Positions 28,558 through 36,971 of a stretch of 64,000 bases of DNA are shown in pieces. The position numbers were made by a program, and so were the translations under genes. Position 1 is the first letter of the stretch, and the number at the start of each line of letters is the position of its first letter. Below the pieces are notes generated by a model. That model made no database searches, had not been told where the DNA came from, and saw only the letters and a program-made list of their open reading frames with translations. The DNA comes from Vibrio injensis. Its GTDB lineage: Bacteria; Pseudomonadota; Gammaproteobacteria; Enterobacterales; Vibrionaceae. The stretch spans positions 124,001 through 188,000 of the forward strand of contig NZ_BDJF01000011.1 in NCBI RefSeq assembly GCF_001895205.1, written 5' to 3'.

Positions 28558-28598
28558 TACTCTCAAACTAGAGTGGTGTTTTAGGTATCAAGGGAATA

Positions 28599-29537
28599 CT
28601 ACCCTTCGCTACCTTGTTTAAGCACTTTTTCTTGCCCTTGCAAAAGCACATATTCTTGACGTGCCGAAGGGATTAATATCACTACACGCTGCTGAGCCTG
28701 TTTTGCACTGGCTAAACGTTCGCTTAATTGACCAGGATGGCTAAACGGTTCGCGCTCAGCATCACGACGGCACAAGTTAACAAACTCATGGTCACAAGAG
28801 TCACAAAACAACACCAACTCAGCTTGTTGCATATAACGTAACGCTTTTAGTGAAAGCAACTCAACATCTCTACCACACTCAATCCACGTCACTTCTCCTC
28901 GTTCATCCATCGGCTGCTCTAGTGCCGCACAATACTGTTTTTCTAACGCTTCACGGCTGGTAGCATTTTTAACCGCAGTTTGCGCAAAAAATAGCTCCCA
29001 AAACTTACGGCGTTGATCAACGGTAGAGAGATGCTCTTTGAGGGAATTACGTTTCGAAGCGCCAAAATCTGCTAATAATGCGAGGTTTTGCGGTAAAACA
29101 CTTTCGAGGGTTTCACGAATATTGCGGATTAAGACTGGAGAAGCCCCGCCACTGGAGATCGCCAGTTGAATTCGGCCGCGCTCAATCATCGATGGAGTAA
29201 TGAAATCACAATAAGGCTGATCATCGACCACATTGACTAAGACGCCGACAGACTTGGCATCACGAAACACTTGATGATTGAGATCAGGATTATCAGTGGT
29301 CGCCCAGACTTGTACATAATCAGCACTGATAAACTTTGATGAGTAGAAATTTTGAATCCAGTGACAACGGTCCTGCTCAACCCAAGCCTGCAACTGAGGG
29401 GTAATATGAGGCGACACTACCGTAATATGAGCACCTGCACGCATCAGAGCTTCAATCTTGCGACACGCCACCTCGCCACCACCCACCACTAAAACGGCTT
29501 TATTGGACAAATCAAGAAACACTGGAAAATAGCGCAT
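28599..29537 (-). CDS. Precorrin-2 dehydrogenase/sirohydrochlorin ferrochelatase with degenerate methyltransferase tail
   Basis: 312 residues. The N-terminal about 150 match the CysG-B/Met8p module: NAD-binding VLVVGGGEVACRKIEAL (about 15-31), then VVDDQPYCDFITPSMIERGRIQLAISSGGASPVL. A central helical CysG dimerisation region follows. The C-terminal about 95 residues resemble the start of the uroporphyrinogen-III methyltransferase domain, but the SAM loop GxGPG is replaced by IECGRD and the domain ends early. It should therefore make sirohaem from precorrin-2 but not methylate uroporphyrinogen; a separate CobA is expected elsewhere. Single gene. Confidence 0.88.
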   Translation of the reverse strand: MRYFPVFLDLSNKAVLVVGGGEVACRKIEALMRAGAHITVVSPHITPQLQAWVEQDRCHWIQNFYSSKFISADYVQVWATTDNPDLNHQVFRDAKSVGVLVNVVDDQPYCDFITPSMIERGRIQLAISSGGASPVLIRNIRETLESVLPQNLALLADFGASKRNSLKEHLSTVDQRRKFWELFFAQTAVKNATSREALEKQYCAALEQPMDERGEVTWIECGRDVELLSLKALRYMQQAELVLFCDSCDHEFVNLCRRDAEREPFSHPGQLSERLASAKQAQQRVVILIPSARQEYVLLQGQEKVLKQGSEG

Positions 29538-29715
29538 GTTAGTCTTTTACCTTTTAATTCAATCGATTCATGCTAACAAAAAATCAACACTAACAATAGA
29601 TGGGTTGTTGAAGCAATCTAACATTAATTTGACTTGGTGGAAGTGACTTATCTTATCTACGCTTATAATAACTGACAAATTGACCGAGCGCTTCTGCTCA
29701 AAGAGGGAATTTCTT

Positions 29716-30738
29716 ATGGCGAATCGATTGACTACTCTTGTTTGTGCGGTTTCATTATCGTTAACCGCTCATTTCGCTCTTGCATCGCCAACAACCTTAG
29801 ACCGCGTATTAACCCAAGGAAAACTCACCTGTGGCATCAGCACTGGTTTAGCTGGCTTTTCCGATGCCGATGCTAAAGGCCAGTGGCAAGGTTTGGATGT
29901 GGACTACTGTCGCGCTGTCGCGGCGGCAGTATTAGGCGATAAGAATAAAGTGGAGTACGTCCCTTTAACCGCTCGCGAACGCTTTAAAGCCATACAATCT
30001 GGACAAGTCGATGTGCTTTCTCGCAATACCACATGGACATTCGAGCGAGATACCACAATGGGGCTCAACTTTGTTGGCGTTAATTTTTATGATGGGCAAG
30101 GATTTATGGTTAATAAAAAGTCCGCCCTAACCCAAGTGAGCCAGCTTCATAATCAACCGATTTGTGTCCAATCAGAAACCACCACCAAATTGAATTTGGA
30201 TGATTATTTTCGCCATCACGGTATGAGTTACCAACCCGTGGTTTTTGATACTGCAATACAAATCGCACGCGCCTTCAATGCAGGACGTTGCGTTGCCATC
30301 ACCGGGGATCAATCTGGGCTGTATGCCTTGCGACTGAACTTAGCGAAACCAGACTCAGCCATTATTCTGCCAGAAATCATTTCCAAAGAGCCGCTTGGCC
30401 CCGTGATTCGCGAAGGCGATGACCGCTGGTTAAATATCACTCGCTGGACACTCGCTGCGATGATTAATGCTGAAGAGCTCGGCATTACTTCAGCTAATGT
30501 CGACCAACAGCTCAAATCGGCCAATCCTGAAATCAGGCGCTTGCTCGGTGTGGAAGGAGAAATAGGTCGTCCGCTGGGCCTCAGTAACGACTGGGCTTAT
30601 CAAATCATTAAACAAGTAGGCAACTATAATGAGAGTTTCCAACGTAATGTCGGAGACGGTTCTCCTTTAGCGATACCACGTGGACTCAATGCATTGTGGA
30701 ACGCCGGAGGAATTATGTATGCACCACCTATACGCTAA
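29716..30738 (+). CDS. Amino-acid ABC transporter periplasmic binding protein (AapJ/BztA-like), orphan
   Basis: 340 residues. A Sec signal peptide (about 1-23, ending HFALA) is followed by the family 3 solute-binding fold. Characteristic segments: TLDRVLTQGKLTCGISTGLAGFSDAD, GLDVDYCRAVAAAVLGD, ERFKAIQSGQVDVLSRNTTWTFERD. The pattern is that of the general L-amino-acid binding protein AapJ. I chose the ATG at 29716 because AGAGGGA precedes it. No aapQMP permease or ATPase genes follow; the next gene is yccA. It must use a transporter encoded elsewhere or serve a sensing role. Confidence 0.88.
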   Translation: MANRLTTLVCAVSLSLTAHFALASPTTLDRVLTQGKLTCGISTGLAGFSDADAKGQWQGLDVDYCRAVAAAVLGDKNKVEYVPLTARERFKAIQSGQVDVLSRNTTWTFERDTTMGLNFVGVNFYDGQGFMVNKKSALTQVSQLHNQPICVQSETTTKLNLDDYFRHHGMSYQPVVFDTAIQIARAFNAGRCVAITGDQSGLYALRLNLAKPDSAIILPEIISKEPLGPVIREGDDRWLNITRWTLAAMINAEELGITSANVDQQLKSANPEIRRLLGVEGEIGRPLGLSNDWAYQIIKQVGNYNESFQRNVGDGSPLAIPRGLNALWNAGGIMYAPPIR

Positions 30739-30911
30739 AAGTTTCTTATTATTACGTCTATTTTAACGTAGAATAAGCGTTACCTATTCACAAGCGCGAG
30801 CGTCTCGTTCTAGTATGAACAGCAAACCAAAGTAATATCGTGTTACAACTTGTTCACACTTAATTCGCGCTTTTTGATTATTATTCTCGTAAACAAAAAT
30901 ACAGTTATGGG

Positions 30912-30940
30912 ATTGAAATAGTGAACTTTTCACCCCATTA
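30912..30940 (+). promoter_or_regulatory. Sigma32 (heat-shock) promoter candidate for yccA
   Basis: TTGAAA (30913-30918), 14-nt spacer, CCCCATTA (30933-30940). Both elements and the spacing fit the RpoH consensus (CTTGAAA-N13-15-CCCCATnT). It is 40 bp upstream of the yccA ATG. Confidence 0.65.
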
Positions 30941-30979
30941 CTGTCTACATAGTTAACTACACCTTCTATGAGGAAGAGT

Positions 30980-31639
30980 ATGAACAGTCCAATATATTCA
31001 CGCACCTCGTCTTATGACAGTGCTCTACAAACCAACAAAGTGTTAAGAAACACCTACGCGCTACTCTCAATGACCTTATTATGGTCAGCTGTTGTCGCTG
31101 GGGTATCAATGGCAATGAACCTACCACGCCCGGGTTTGATTCTTATGCTGGTCGGTTTTTATGGTCTGTTATTTTTAACTGAGAAAAACCGTAACAACAG
31201 CCTTGGCCTTGTGTTTACGTTCTTATTTACTGGCTTCTTAGGTTATACGATTGGTCCAATCCTCAACATGTACATCGGTGCAGGTATGGGTGATGTGATC
31301 CTAACCGCCTTAGGCGGCACTGCCTTAGCCTTTATGGGTGCATCAGCGTATGCGCTAACCACCAAACGTGACCTCTCTTTCCTTGGTGGCGTACTGATGG
31401 CTGGTTTCGTGGTACTACTTATCGGTATTGTGGCAAACATCTTCCTACAAATGCCAATGCTGCACCTAGCAATGAGCGGAATGTTCGTGTTGTTTTCAAC
31501 CGGTGTTATCTTGTTAACAACTCAGCAAATTGTTCGTGGTGGTGAAACTAACTACATCTCTGCGACCGTCAGCCTTTACGTTTCAATCTACAACCTATTC
31601 ATCAGCTTGTTGACGATTCTTGGCATCATGCGCGATTAA
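30980..31639 (+). CDS. yccA: FtsH modulator YccA (Bax inhibitor-1 family)
   Basis: 219 residues, seven membrane helices, colinear with E. coli YccA (for example KVLRNTYALLS near the N-terminus, GFLGYTIGPILNMYIGAGMGD in the middle and GGETNYISATVSLYVSIYN at the end). In E. coli YccA is an inner-membrane substrate and inhibitor of the FtsH protease and protects jammed SecY from degradation. The start at 30980 has GAGGAAGAG just upstream; an ATG 12 nt earlier overlaps that site. A sigma32-like promoter precedes it. Confidence 0.95.
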   Translation: MNSPIYSRTSSYDSALQTNKVLRNTYALLSMTLLWSAVVAGVSMAMNLPRPGLILMLVGFYGLLFLTEKNRNNSLGLVFTFLFTGFLGYTIGPILNMYIGAGMGDVILTALGGTALAFMGASAYALTTKRDLSFLGGVLMAGFVVLLIGIVANIFLQMPMLHLAMSGMFVLFSTGVILLTTQQIVRGGETNYISATVSLYVSIYNLFISLLTILGIMRD

Positions 31640-31667
31640 TCGCGACACAACTGAAATCACATTACCT

Positions 31668-31697
31668 AAAGGCCCGAAAGCTTGCTTTCGGGCCTTT
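31668..31697 (+). terminator. Terminator between yccA and tusE
   Basis: 14-bp arms AAAGGCCCGAAAGC / GCTTTCGGGCCTTT with a 2-nt centre, followed by GTTTTCT. Strong intrinsic terminator. Confidence 0.9.
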
Positions 31698-31765
31698 GTT
31701 TTCTCTTGAGCAAAAACCAAGCCTCCATTACCCTATGCGCACTTTTCAATTTTGGCGAGAAACTG

Positions 31766-32095
31766 ATGTTCGACTACAACGGTAAAAACATTGCAACCGA
31801 TGCACAAGGGTATTTACTTGATCACACCCTTTGGGAAGAAGGAATGATAGAGATTCTAGCTAAAGAAGAGGGAATCCTGTTGAGTGATGCGCACTTAGAA
31901 GTAATCCATTTTGTTCGCCAATTTTATCTAGAATACCAAACCTCCCCCGCGATTCGTATGCTGGTTAAGGCGATGGAAAAAGCCCACGGACCGGAAAAAG
32001 GCAGCAGTAAATATCTGTTTAAACTGTTTCCGAAAGGGCCAGCCAAACAAGCGACCAAACTGGCCGGTCTACCTAAACCAGCGAAATGCTTATAA
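31766..32095 (+). CDS. tusE: tRNA 2-thiouridine synthesis sulfurtransferase TusE
   Basis: 109 residues, the same length as E. coli TusE, of the DsrC/TusE family. Conserved parts: [20 protein letters not shown], the helix-turn-helix-like [28 protein letters not shown], and the C-terminal PAKCL with the reactive penultimate Cys. TusE accepts sulfur from TusBCD and passes it to MnmA for 2-thiolation of tRNA wobble uridine. The start at 31766 gives the family's length. The partner tusBCD genes are not in this window. Confidence 0.95.
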   Translation: MFDYNGKNIATDAQGYLLDHTLWEEGMIEILAKEEGILLSDAHLEVIHFVRQFYLEYQTSPAIRMLVKAMEKAHGPEKGSSKYLFKLFPKGPAKQATKLAGLPKPAKCL

Positions 32096-32148
32096 TTCAC
32101 TTTAACAAGGCTACGGAAGGCTGGCAGTGGCTCAGCCTCCCTCATAGG

Positions 32149-32427
32149 CTATAAAATCTGAAAATCCGATGGCACTGAATCGATGATGACTTGACTGCGC
32201 CTCACGTGTTCCACCCGTGCCGTTTTTGGCCCTTGTTGTAGCCACATAAAAAGCTGTTCAACCTGATCAGCTTGACCAACCGCCAGCACCTCAACCTCAC
32301 CGCTAGGAAGGTTTTTCGCATAACCAAGCACACTTAGCTTCGATGCTTGTAAGGCGGTATGGTAACGAAAGCCAACCCCTTGTACTCTTCCCGACACGAT
32401 AAACGTCTCGCTTATTAGGTTGTTCAT
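32149..32427 (-). CDS. acyP: Acylphosphatase
   Basis: 92 residues. The active-site loop GRVQGVGFRYHT (about 12-23) holds the phosphate-binding Arg. The catalytic Asn is in GYAKNLPSGEVEV (about 35-47). It hydrolyses acyl phosphates such as carbamoyl phosphate and acetyl phosphate. The start at 32427 follows GGAGGAGAG; the ATG four codons earlier overlaps that site. Convergent with tusE. Confidence 0.92.
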   Translation of the reverse strand: MNNLISETFIVSGRVQGVGFRYHTALQASKLSVLGYAKNLPSGEVEVLAVGQADQVEQLFMWLQQGPKTARVEHVRRSQVIIDSVPSDFQIL

Positions 32428-32528
32428 ACTCTCCTCCATTTCAAAGTCATTTCCAGTAGAGTATATCTCTCAGCGACTTGCCGTTGTAGGTAGATAACCA
32501 TTTGGTAACCTTATAGAGGAAGAGGAAA

Positions 32529-32663
32529 ATGAAGGATAGTTATCTCATGAATATCAATAGCGATATAAGTACTGTAAGTACTGAAGGTGAACGTATAGTT
32601 AATGCCGTAGCATTGATAAAGCAAAGTAATACTCTGATTTGCTTTTCACCCCAAGTTGCATGA
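32529..32663 (+). CDS. Candidate 44-residue small protein
   Basis: ATG at 32529 behind an extended purine-rich Shine-Dalgarno sequence (AGAGGAAGAGGAAA). It opens a 44-codon frame ending TGA 32661-32663: starts [17 protein letters not shown], ends LICFSPQVA. No signal peptide; the C-terminal part is moderately hydrophobic. It lies 40 bp upstream of rlmI on the same strand, so it could be a leader peptide or an independent small protein. Not recognised. The evidence is the ribosome-binding site and open frame only. Confidence 0.4.
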   Translation: MKDSYLMNINSDISTVSTEGERIVNAVALIKQSNTLICFSPQVA

Positions 32664-32703
32664 CAATGCCTGCCCATTTTTATTAATCTTTTTGAGTAGC
32701 GCA

Positions 32704-33897
32704 ATGACTCCTGCAATCTATCTGGTCAAAGGTCGTGATAAATCTTTACGTCGTAAACATCCTTGGGTTTTTTCTCGTGGCATTAGCAAAGTTGAAGGCG
32801 ATCCACAACTCGGTGAAACGGTCGATATTTACACGCATGATGGACAATGGTTAGCGAAAGCGGCTTACTCTCCCCACTCTCAAATTCGTGCTCGTGTATG
32901 GAGCTTTAACAATGAAAACATTGATAGTGATTTTTTTATCAAACGTATTCAGCAAGCTCAAAAACTGCGCGACGAACTGATTGGGCGTGACGGCGTCACT
33001 GGATATCGCCTAATTGCTGCGGAGTCGGATGGCTTGCCCGGTATCACGATTGATAAATATGATAACTATTTAGTCTGTCAGCTACTCAGTGCCGGTGCTG
33101 AATACCAAAAACCGCACTTGATCACGGCCCTTAAACACTGCTTTGCCAATTGTCATATTTATGAGCGTTCAGACGTTGCCGTGCGTAAGAAAGAAGGCTT
33201 AGAAGAGCGCGTTGGTGTATTGCACGGAGAAGTTCCACCAGAGGTGGTGGTGATTGAAGAAAATGGCATTAAAATCCGTGTTGATATTGTTGGTGGCCAT
33301 AAAACTGGCTTTTATCTTGATCAACGCGATAGCCGTCAGCAATCGATGAAATACGTTAAAGATAAAGAGGTACTCAACTGCTTCTCTTATACTGGTGGCT
33401 TTGGGTTATACGCGTTAAAAGGTGGCGCTAAGCGGGTAATTAATGCTGATGTGTCACAACCTGCGCTCGATAATGCAAAAATGAATGCCGAGCTCAATGA
33501 ATTTGATACTAGCAAAAAACGCGCAGTGTTTTTGAATGCCGATGTATTCAAACTGCTGCGCGAATACCGAGAGCAAGGCACGCAATTCGATGTGGTGATC
33601 ATGGACCCACCGAAGTTTGCCGAGTCTAAAGCTCAACTGAACGGCGCTTGTCGTGGCTACAAAGACATTAATATGTTGGCGATGCAAATTTTAAAACCCG
33701 GTGGCACCCTACTCACTTATTCTTGCTCGGGTTTGATGGATCAAGTCCTGTTTCAAAAAATTATTGCCGATGCAGCGCTGGATGCCGGTCGCGATGTCAA
33801 GTTTATCGAACGCTTCGAACAAGCCGCCGATCATCCCGTTGACACGGCATACCCGGAAGGTTTTTATCTGAAAGGCTTTGCCTGCAAGGTTATCTAG
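32704..33897 (+). CDS. rlmI: 23S rRNA m5C1962 methyltransferase RlmI
   Basis: 397 residues, colinear with E. coli RlmI. N-terminal PUA domain ([21 protein letters not shown]), then a Rossmann methyltransferase domain with [14 protein letters not shown] (SAM site), [27 protein letters not shown] (DPPK motif) and YSCSG with the catalytic Cys. It methylates C5 of cytosine 1962 in 23S rRNA. The ATG at 32704 gives the family length. A 44-codon ORF lies just upstream. Confidence 0.95.
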   Translation: MTPAIYLVKGRDKSLRRKHPWVFSRGISKVEGDPQLGETVDIYTHDGQWLAKAAYSPHSQIRARVWSFNNENIDSDFFIKRIQQAQKLRDELIGRDGVTGYRLIAAESDGLPGITIDKYDNYLVCQLLSAGAEYQKPHLITALKHCFANCHIYERSDVAVRKKEGLEERVGVLHGEVPPEVVVIEENGIKIRVDIVGGHKTGFYLDQRDSRQQSMKYVKDKEVLNCFSYTGGFGLYALKGGAKRVINADVSQPALDNAKMNAELNEFDTSKKRAVFLNADVFKLLREYREQGTQFDVVIMDPPKFAESKAQLNGACRGYKDINMLAMQILKPGGTLLTYSCSGLMDQVLFQKIIADAALDAGRDVKFIERFEQAADHPVDTAYPEGFYLKGFACKVI

Positions 33898-33906
33898 ACA
33901 CCATAA

Positions 33907-33934
33907 AATAACGGCCTCTTTCGAGGCCATTATT
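33907..33934. terminator. Bidirectional terminator rlmI/cioB
   Basis: AATAA-C-GGCCTC, loop TTTC, GAGGCC-A-TTATT, followed by TTTT; sits between two convergent genes. Confidence 0.9.
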
Positions 33935-33956
33935 TTTCCAATACCACTATACGCTA

Positions 33957-34949
33957 TTACTTGTAGCTTAAGTCTGTCGCCTTACCTTTAAAAATCCGAT
34001 AGACAACAAAGGTATAAAGCAAGATCATCGGCATAACAATCACTACCCCAATCCCCACCACTAACAAGCTGGCAGTAGACGCGGCTGATTCTTGCGCTGT
34101 CATCACACCGGGTACCACATCCGGAAAAAAGCTGTAAGCTAAACCAAGAAAGCTTAAAGCAAAGATCAACATTACCCCAAAGAATGGCCATTGAACGCCC
34201 ATATCATTCTCTACGGGCACCCGTCTTAAATAACGATCAACCATAAAAATGGTTGCTAACACGACTAATGGCACCGGAGCCAACAGTAACATCTCAGGAA
34301 AACTGAACCAACGCTCAGCGACCATCGGATTAAATAACGGATTAACGACACTGACCGCTAGAATACCTAATGCCGCTAACCAACCCGCTCGGCGAGACCA
34401 ACGTGCAGCGCGTTTTTGTAATTCACCTTCAGTTTTTAAAACTAACCATGCGCCACCAATGTACACGTAAGCCGCAGTGACACACAACGCGCTGAGCAGT
34501 GCAAAGGCATAAGCTTGAGTGGACTCTTCAAAACTCATCACATAGCGACCAATCATGTAGCCTTGAGTCAGTGCCGCGAGCAGTGAACCCGTTTTGAAGC
34601 ACAAATCCCAATGATCTTTGTGATCAGCTTTCGCTTTGGCACGAAAATCGAACGCCACACCTCGCATAATCAAGGCGATCAGCATAATGGCAACTGGTAT
34701 ATAGAGTTCGGTGAGAATGTAACTATGCGCAGCTGGAAAGGCTATCAATAAGATACCGATACCTAATACTAGCCACGTTTCATTAGCGTCCCAAAAAGGG
34801 CCAATAGAAGCGATCATTCGGTCGCGTTGCTGCTCATTGTTACGCGGTAATAAAATACCAACCCCGAGATCATAACCATCAAGGACAGCATACATGAAGA
34901 CACTAAAACCTAAGAGTAATAGGTAAATTTCTGGTAGATGCGCAATCAT
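33957..34949 (-). CDS. cioB: Cyanide-insensitive bd-type oxidase subunit II (CioB/CydB)
   Basis: 330 residues with eight or nine membrane helices. N-terminal signature: LPEIYLLLLGFSVFMYAVLDGYDLGVGIL and GPFWDANETWLVLGIGILLIAFP. Typical length of the CIO-type subunit II (E. coli CydB 379). With subunit I it forms the quinol oxidase in the inner membrane. It starts 2 bp after the cioA stop. No cydX-like small ORF follows before the terminator. Confidence 0.93.
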   Translation of the reverse strand: MIAHLPEIYLLLLGFSVFMYAVLDGYDLGVGILLPRNNEQQRDRMIASIGPFWDANETWLVLGIGILLIAFPAAHSYILTELYIPVAIMLIALIMRGVAFDFRAKAKADHKDHWDLCFKTGSLLAALTQGYMIGRYVMSFEESTQAYAFALLSALCVTAAYVYIGGAWLVLKTEGELQKRAARWSRRAGWLAALGILAVSVVNPLFNPMVAERWFSFPEMLLLAPVPLVVLATIFMVDRYLRRVPVENDMGVQWPFFGVMLIFALSFLGLAYSFFPDVVPGVMTAQESAASTASLLVVGIGVVIVMPMILLYTFVVYRIFKGKATDLSYK

Positions 34950-34951
34950 AT

Positions 34952-36289
34952 TTATACCTTTTGCTCACTAGTCGTTACTGTTTCTGTGGATGATGAAAAC
35001 TGTCTGGCTAAATAAAACAGGGTATGGATATAAGCCACTAATAAGACCGCATAGACAATTAAATACATCACTAATGACGTGGCTACGGAGCTACTCGCCA
35101 CCGTCGTTACCGCGTCTGAGGTTCGTAGTACCCCTTGCACTAACCAAGGCTGACGACCAATTTCTGTCACATACCAACCCGCTAAAGTTGCTACCCAGCC
35201 GGAAAACGTCATCGCGACTAAAGTGTATAAGTAAGGTTTCGGTAATGATTGTTGGCGTAGCAATCGCCAAGCACCGTACCAACTCACCAATAGCATCAAC
35301 ATCCCGACTCCCACCATGATCCGAAAACCAAAGAATAAAGGCTTGACCGGCGGATGATCCGGCGCAAACTCATTTAAACCCTGAATCTCACCATTGAGAT
35401 CATGAGTTAAAATCAAGCTCGCTAGTTTAGGGATCCCGACTTCAAAATGATTACTGCGCGTAACTTCATCAGGCCAAGCAAAGAGCAGTAATGGCGCACC
35501 TTGTTCAGTTTCCCAGACTCCTTCCATCGCAGCGATTTTCGCAGGCTGATGTTCAAGCGTATTTAAGCCATGTAAATCCCCGACCAAAATCTGCACCGGA
35601 ATACCGATAGCAGCTAGGATAATCGCCACTTTCATGCCCACTTTCGCAGCATTAAGCTGTGAATTACGTAGATACTGATAAGCCGAGATCCCAGCGATAA
35701 CGAAGCTAGCAGTAAGCAACGAAGCAAGCAGCATGTGGGCGAGACGATAAGGCATTGAAGGATTCAAAATCACTTCTTTCCAACTGGTTACATGTACAAC
35801 ACCGTCGATTAACTCATAACCCGTCGGCGTATGCATCCAACTATTGAGAACCAAAATCCAAAAAGCAGAAAGTGAAGTACCAATCGCAACCAGTACGGTA
35901 GCTAAGGTGTGTACCCATTCCGGAACACGACCCCGTCCAAACAACATCACACCAAGGAAGGTCGCTTCCATGAAGAAAGCGGTCATCACTTCATAACCCA
36001 GTAATGGTCCGGCAACATTACCGACTTTTTCCATAAAACCCGGCCAGTTGGTGCCAAATTGGAAACTCATGGTAATACCAGAGACAACCCCAAGAGCGAA
36101 GGTAAGCGCAAATACCTTGACCCAAAAATAGTACAAATCAAGCCATAATTGAGCTTGAGTACGAACAAAGCGCCACTTAAAAAACACCATAATCCATGCT
36201 AGTGCTATGGTGATGGTCGGAAATAAAATATGAAAACTAATATTGGCCGCAAACTGTATCCGCGACAACATGAGGGTATCTAACATCAC
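34952..36289 (-). CDS. cioA: Cyanide-insensitive bd-type quinol oxidase subunit I (CioA/CydA)
   Basis: 445 residues, shorter than E. coli CydA (522). It lacks the long C-terminal part of the Q-loop, the hallmark of the short-loop CIO subfamily. Haem-ligand regions are visible: ANISFHILFPTITIALAW (His), GRVPEWVHTLATVLVAIGT and YRLAHMLLASLLTASFV, with the quinol-loop motif GVWETEQGAPL. It reduces oxygen without proton pumping and resists cyanide and other respiratory poisons. Start at 36289 or the next codon. A perfect FNR site lies 167 bp upstream. Confidence 0.93.
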   Translation of the reverse strand: MMLDTLMLSRIQFAANISFHILFPTITIALAWIMVFFKWRFVRTQAQLWLDLYYFWVKVFALTFALGVVSGITMSFQFGTNWPGFMEKVGNVAGPLLGYEVMTAFFMEATFLGVMLFGRGRVPEWVHTLATVLVAIGTSLSAFWILVLNSWMHTPTGYELIDGVVHVTSWKEVILNPSMPYRLAHMLLASLLTASFVIAGISAYQYLRNSQLNAAKVGMKVAIILAAIGIPVQILVGDLHGLNTLEHQPAKIAAMEGVWETEQGAPLLLFAWPDEVTRSNHFEVGIPKLASLILTHDLNGEIQGLNEFAPDHPPVKPLFFGFRIMVGVGMLMLLVSWYGAWRLLRQQSLPKPYLYTLVAMTFSGWVATLAGWYVTEIGRQPWLVQGVLRTSDAVTTVASSSVATSLVMYLIVYAVLLVAYIHTLFYLARQFSSSTETVTTSEQKV

Positions 36290-36455
36290 GTATTCCTCAA
36301 TCTAAAAAAACCGTAGGCAACGACACAACGATTATTAACTTACTTGTTAATTACGAGTTCTGCTCCGATTTAGTTTACTCGTGGTAAGTTTTATTCGTGC
36401 TGTTAGTGCCTGATAGGGTTGATTTCGATCGGTTCGATATAAAACACAAAGAAGT

Positions 36456-36469
36456 TTGATGTATATCAA
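36456..36469. promoter_or_regulatory. Perfect FNR box upstream of cioAB
   Basis: TTGAT-GTAT-ATCAA, an exact match to the FNR consensus TTGAT-N4-ATCAA. It is followed on the minus strand by a TATATC-like -10 (complement of 36436-36441), so the box would overlap the -35 region of a cioAB promoter. Confidence 0.8.
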
Positions 36470-36546
36470 AATTTTGCGGCATAACCGAGGCAAAAGGTGT
36501 ATCGAATCGATGAGAATGATGACAAAAAGTGAATGAAGCATCGCTT

Positions 36547-36572
36547 GCGCAATAATCGTACGCTTATTGCGC
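36547..36572. terminator. Hairpin overlapping the end of the photolyase remnant
   Basis: 9-bp arms GCGCAATAA (36547-36555) and TTATTGCGC (36564-36572), 8-nt loop, covering the stop codon of the minus-strand remnant. No U-tract. Confidence 0.45.
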
Positions 36573-36851
36573 TGGAGAGACAGGCCAATCAACCATATCA
36601 ACAACATCAATACTGTGATGATCCGCTTCCCCCTGCCAACGACGAATGAAACTCAGCTCAGGATCGTATAAAGCGGTCTGCTTAGCCAAACCATTACTAG
36701 CCACAACTTGGAAACGTTGCTCTAAAGGCGTTAACGAAGGGAGCAGATAACAACAAGTCAACTGGTGACTGTTTTGCGCGGCTTGAGCCAGCAATGGGTT
36801 ATCTGAGATCCGTAAATCATTGGTAAACCAATAAAGAGAACGTATGGACAT
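36564..36851 (-). pseudogene. Internally deleted cryptochrome/photolyase-family remnant
   Basis: 95 codons. The first about 40 (SLYWFTNDLRISDNPLLAQAA...CCYLLPSL) match the N-terminal Rossmann domain of CRY-DASH/photolyase-type proteins. After a junction near LEQRFQVVASNG the frame continues with LAKQTALYDPELSFIRRW and ends VVDMVDWPV, which resembles the very C-terminus of the same family. Normal members are about 430-520 residues, so some 350 or more central residues, including most FAD-binding ones, are missing while the frame is kept. It is best read as a deletion pseudogene. An in-frame start 13 codons earlier is possible. Confidence 0.7.
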
Positions 36852-36920
36852 AAAAAGTAACCGATGATTAAATTTCATATTGATACGCAAATCGAGGAGT
36901 TATCGATCGATTCAGCAATA

Positions 36921-36950
36921 AAAAAGGGCAGAAACTCTTCTGCCCTTTTT
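36921..36950 (-). terminator. Terminator of the large metalloprotease-barrel gene
   Basis: 13-bp stem AAAAAGGGCAGAA / TTCTGCCCTTTTT, 4-nt loop ACTC, T-run on the minus strand. Very strong intrinsic terminator. Confidence 0.92.
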
Positions 36951-36971
36951 CCAACCGATAGTGGTGCGAGT

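Noticed and set aside
32570..32588. Tandem TAAGTACTG direct repeat
   Set aside because: Only two 9-bp units inside the candidate small ORF; no further copies and no operator logic.
36347..36610. Minus-strand ORF of 87 codons between cioA and the photolyase remnant
   Set aside because: It overlaps the FNR box and promoter region, has no ribosome-binding site and no recognisable sequence.
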